DNA of 33,700 nucleotides from Planctomycetia bacterium (GTDB lineage Bacteria > Planctomycetota > Planctomycetia > Pirellulales > Thermoguttaceae): positions 1 to 33,700 of the forward strand of contig JAUNMR010000032.1 in the NCBI GenBank assembly GCA_030537455.1, written 5' to 3'. Under the pieces are notes generated by a model that was given only the letters and a program-made list of their open reading frames with translations, was not told where the DNA came from and ran no database searches. Shown here one piece after another: positions 33,280-33,700 of the stretch. Position numbers and translations under genes: made by a program. Position 1 is the stretch's first letter. Each line of letters opens with the position of its first letter.

Positions 33280-33700
33280 ATGACGCCTCACGATTTCGGT
33301 TTTGCGCGCTCGATAACGCTAGCGCTACCCGCCTGTGTGCTGTGTCTGTGCTATCTCCTGATACTGACGCGCGCGCGACGCGAAATTACGCGCGCTGCGC
33401 TGCTACTACGCGCGCTCGCCGCGCTCTGCGCTACGCTAGCGTTCCTCGCGCCCTACTACAACGCCTCGACCACAACGCGCGCGACGATTCTACTACTGCT
33501 CGACGACTCGCAAAGTCTCGCGCGCAAACTTGACACGCGTACCGTCCAGCAAGACGCGTCGAACCTTGCCGCGCTCCTACAGCGTCACGCGCGTCAATAC
33601 AATGCGCCGATGACCCTCGCGACCCTTTCTGGACAAACGCTCCGCTCGCTCGAGGACTATTCAAGCGCGAAACTTCAAGAGACGCGCTCCCCCATTGCAA
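33280..33700 (+). CDS. VWA-like membrane protein, N-terminal part (cut by window end)
   Basis: Reading frame open from ATG 33280 to the window edge (140 residues visible), with AAGGAG nine bases upstream. Two hydrophobic segments come first (about residues 11-30 and 42-60, separated by RARREITRA). Next is TILLLLDDSQSLARKLD, whose DDSQS fits the DxSxS metal-site (MIDAS) motif at the first strand of VWA domains. This layout resembles planctomycete and Bat-type membrane proteins with an N-terminal TM pair and a VWA domain. The identity rests on this one motif and the rest is outside the window. Probably co-transcribed with the transporter gene. Confidence 0.65.
   Translation, partial: MTPHDFGFARSITLALPACVLCLCYLLILTRARREITRAALLLRALAALCATLAFLAPYYNASTTTRATILLLLDDSQSLARKLDTRTVQQDASNLAALLQRHARQYNAPMTLATLSGQTLRSLEDYSSAKLQETRSPIA

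Noticed and set aside
32792..33700. Minus-strand frames of 88-89 codons at the right end (32792-33058 and 33431-33700)
   Set aside because: Both are antisense to well-supported plus-strand genes (the transporter, and the VWA-like gene with its AAGGAG ribosome site).

Overview
The window looks like a chromosomal segment of a planctomycete, probably Pirellulales-like. The support is an exported giant protein with the planctomycete N-terminal LExLExRxxLSA motif (residues 27-38), a DUF1559-type C-terminus, a large beta-propeller plus di-heme cytochrome protein, and a Tat-exported PHP metallohydrolase. GCG/CGC-rich codons are used throughout, which leaves many long but spurious antisense reading frames. 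No rRNA, tRNA, CRISPR, transposase or phage gene was seen.

Layout from left to right. Positions 1-503 hold three tandem copies of a ~171 bp repeat, each with consecutive perfect hairpins; the array probably continues beyond the left edge. Positions 680-6010 (minus) encode a 1776-residue fibronectin-III surface protein with its own promoter, a ~270 nt leader and a strong terminator. Positions 6445-25111 (all minus, 16 genes, small gaps or overlaps) form one glycan operon read right to left from a clear sigma70-type promoter at 25197-25224. Upstream of it, also on minus, lie a PHP hydrolase, a membrane-anchored DUF1559-like protein and a YVTN/di-heme cytochrome protein, each bounded by promoters and/or terminators. 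At the right end a divergent plus-strand pair begins: a DMT/EamA-type transporter and a VWA-like membrane protein cut by the window edge.

The glycan operon is the notable system. Its first genes resemble the Campylobacter PglE aminotransferase and PglC phosphoglycosyltransferase. Where an acetyltransferase (PglD) would be expected there is an ATP-grasp ligase. Seven genes for small-acid chemistry follow: an MmgE/PrpD dehydratase-like protein, an AKR7-like reductase, a phosphonopyruvate-decarboxylase-like ThDP enzyme, a U32-like TIM barrel, a CitE-like C-C bond lyase (PF15617 type) and both subunits of a class I fumarase/tartrate dehydratase. Then come three glycosyltransferases, an EpsG/Wzy-like polymerase, a polysaccharide pyruvyl transferase and a Wzx-type flippase. 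My inference is that the organism makes an unusual carboxylic acid, couples it as an amide to the 4-amino group of a bacillosamine-like UDP-sugar, loads that sugar on undecaprenyl phosphate, and extends, pyruvylates, flips and polymerises the product. The acid itself cannot be deduced from sequence. No PEP mutase and no UDP-sugar 4,6-dehydratase are encoded in the window.
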